DNA of 64,000 bases from Clostridium yunnanense (GTDB lineage Bacteria > Bacillota > Clostridia > Clostridiales > Clostridiaceae), in assembly GCF_016595795.1 (NCBI RefSeq), contig NZ_JAENHN010000059.1:124001-188000 (forward strand), in the 5' to 3' direction. The translations under genes were made by a program, and so were the position numbers. Below the pieces are notes generated by a model. That model had not been told where the DNA came from, did not search any database, and was given only the letters and a program-made list of their open reading frames with translations. Each line of letters starts with the position of its first letter. The first letter of the stretch is position 1. This document shows positions 63,594 to 64,000 of this stretch, piece by piece.

Positions 63594-64000
63594 ATGTGGA
63601 TCAAGAATTTTAGACATAAAAAACTTCAGGCAGCACTTATGTTTTTAATAATAATGTTATGTTCTATGCTGATGAGCGCTTCAATTAGTATATTAATATC
63701 CTTAGATAAGCCCTTTAAGGAGTTTGCGAAAGAGTGCAATTCAGCTACGGCAATAGTGTATCCATATTCTAAAACGGATAAGGAAACCATTGCTTTAGGA
63801 GAACAATTTGCTAAGATATCAAATATTGAAAGAGTTGAGTATTCCAGAGTTCACTATATTACTGAGGAGCTAAGTCTTAATGATAAAAAAATAGAAGGTT
63901 TTTTAAAGCTTACCGAATATAAAGATTCAGTTTTTGGAGATGTTCACTTTCTTGAAGGAAATAAAAAAACAGTAAGGGAGTTAAAAGATGATGAATGTAT
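63594..64000 (+). CDS. ABC transporter permease, N-terminal part (FtsX-like)
   Basis: The gene runs off the window. The first 135 residues show an N-terminal membrane helix (about 13-37, ALMFLIIMLCSMLMSASISI) followed by an outside domain, as in FtsX/MacB-type permeases of large lipoprotein or peptide exporters. AGGAGAGG is nine bases before the ATG. An ATPase gene is expected beyond the window. Confidence 0.7.
   Translation, partial: MWIKNFRHKKLQAALMFLIIMLCSMLMSASISILISLDKPFKEFAKECNSATAIVYPYSKTDKETIALGEQFAKISNIERVEYSRVHYITEELSLNDKKIEGFLKLTEYKDSVFGDVHFLEGNKKTVRELKDDEC

Overview
The window is AT-rich (roughly 30% G+C by eye) chromosomal DNA from a Firmicute, most likely a Clostridium sensu stricto. 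The support is strong purine-rich ribosome binding sites (GGAGG/AAGGAG) with frequent TTG and GTG starts, many stem-loop plus T-run terminators, an M-box magnesium riboswitch in front of an Nramp-related magnesium transporter, a LicT-type beta-glucoside PTS operon, an ECF sigma factor with a DUF4179 anti-sigma partner, and several clostridial DUF families. No rRNA, phage module, transposase or CRISPR array was seen.

Layout. 1-8.7 kb: the 3' end of a methylthioadenosine/SAH nucleosidase gene, then small housekeeping and stress genes (Nudix, GNAT, NAD-dependent epimerase, two HD hydrolases, DUF4177) and two MerR regulators. Each MerR gene has a promoter with a 19-bp spacer and a matching dyad; the first heads a run of small membrane proteins. 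8.7-15.6 kb: a decayed stretch, a YdbS/YdbT-like PH-domain pair, a ferredoxin-nitroreductase, glycerate kinase behind a leader hairpin, and a methyltransferase. 16-25 kb: a membrane metallopeptidase, a diguanylate cyclase, a Cof-type phosphatase, a rifampin-phosphotransferase-like enzyme, a zinc phospholipase C-like protein and an esterase. 25.6-28.6 kb: a permease-first ABC transporter and an HTH protein. 29.9-34.4 kb: promoter, RAT antiterminator, terminator, then PTS IIBCA, 6-phospho-beta-glucosidase and LicT antiterminator. 35.5-37.7 kb: sigma/anti-sigma pair behind a candidate ECF promoter. 38-53.6 kb: a mosaic of single genes (nitroreductases, TetR, APH-like kinase, lipoprotein, HD, YjbR, nitrilase-like, CdsA paralogue, HAD phosphatases, GNAT).

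53.9-57.6 kb holds two tandem initiator tRNA-Met genes (minus strand) and, in the opposite direction, the most interesting locus. It consists of a promoter, an M-box riboswitch with its terminator, a 45-codon ORF with an excellent ribosome binding site whose product begins Met-Glu-Asp-Asp-Pro-Glu-Asp, and a second overlapping 21-codon ORF with its own ribosome binding site. These precede a soluble PRC-barrel/MgtE-N/CBS protein and an Nramp-family protein with DAGG in place of DPGN and TPY in place of MPH. The acidic, proline-containing start of the leader ORF recalls enterobacterial MgtL. This suggests, as inference, two-layer magnesium sensing: riboswitch attenuation followed by leader-peptide translation.

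57.8-64 kb: three tandem DUF2812 membrane proteins, the first split by a frameshift lying on an in-phase A AAA AAC heptamer; a divergent LysR/DUF4865 pair; small zinc-ribbon and membrane proteins; and the 5' end of an ABC permease gene. A palindromic repeat family (TGTATTAAA..AAATGTTG / CAACATTT..TTTAATACA) occurs at about 11.9, 20.5, 37.8 and 59.4 kb. Two ORFs appear to start at ATT.
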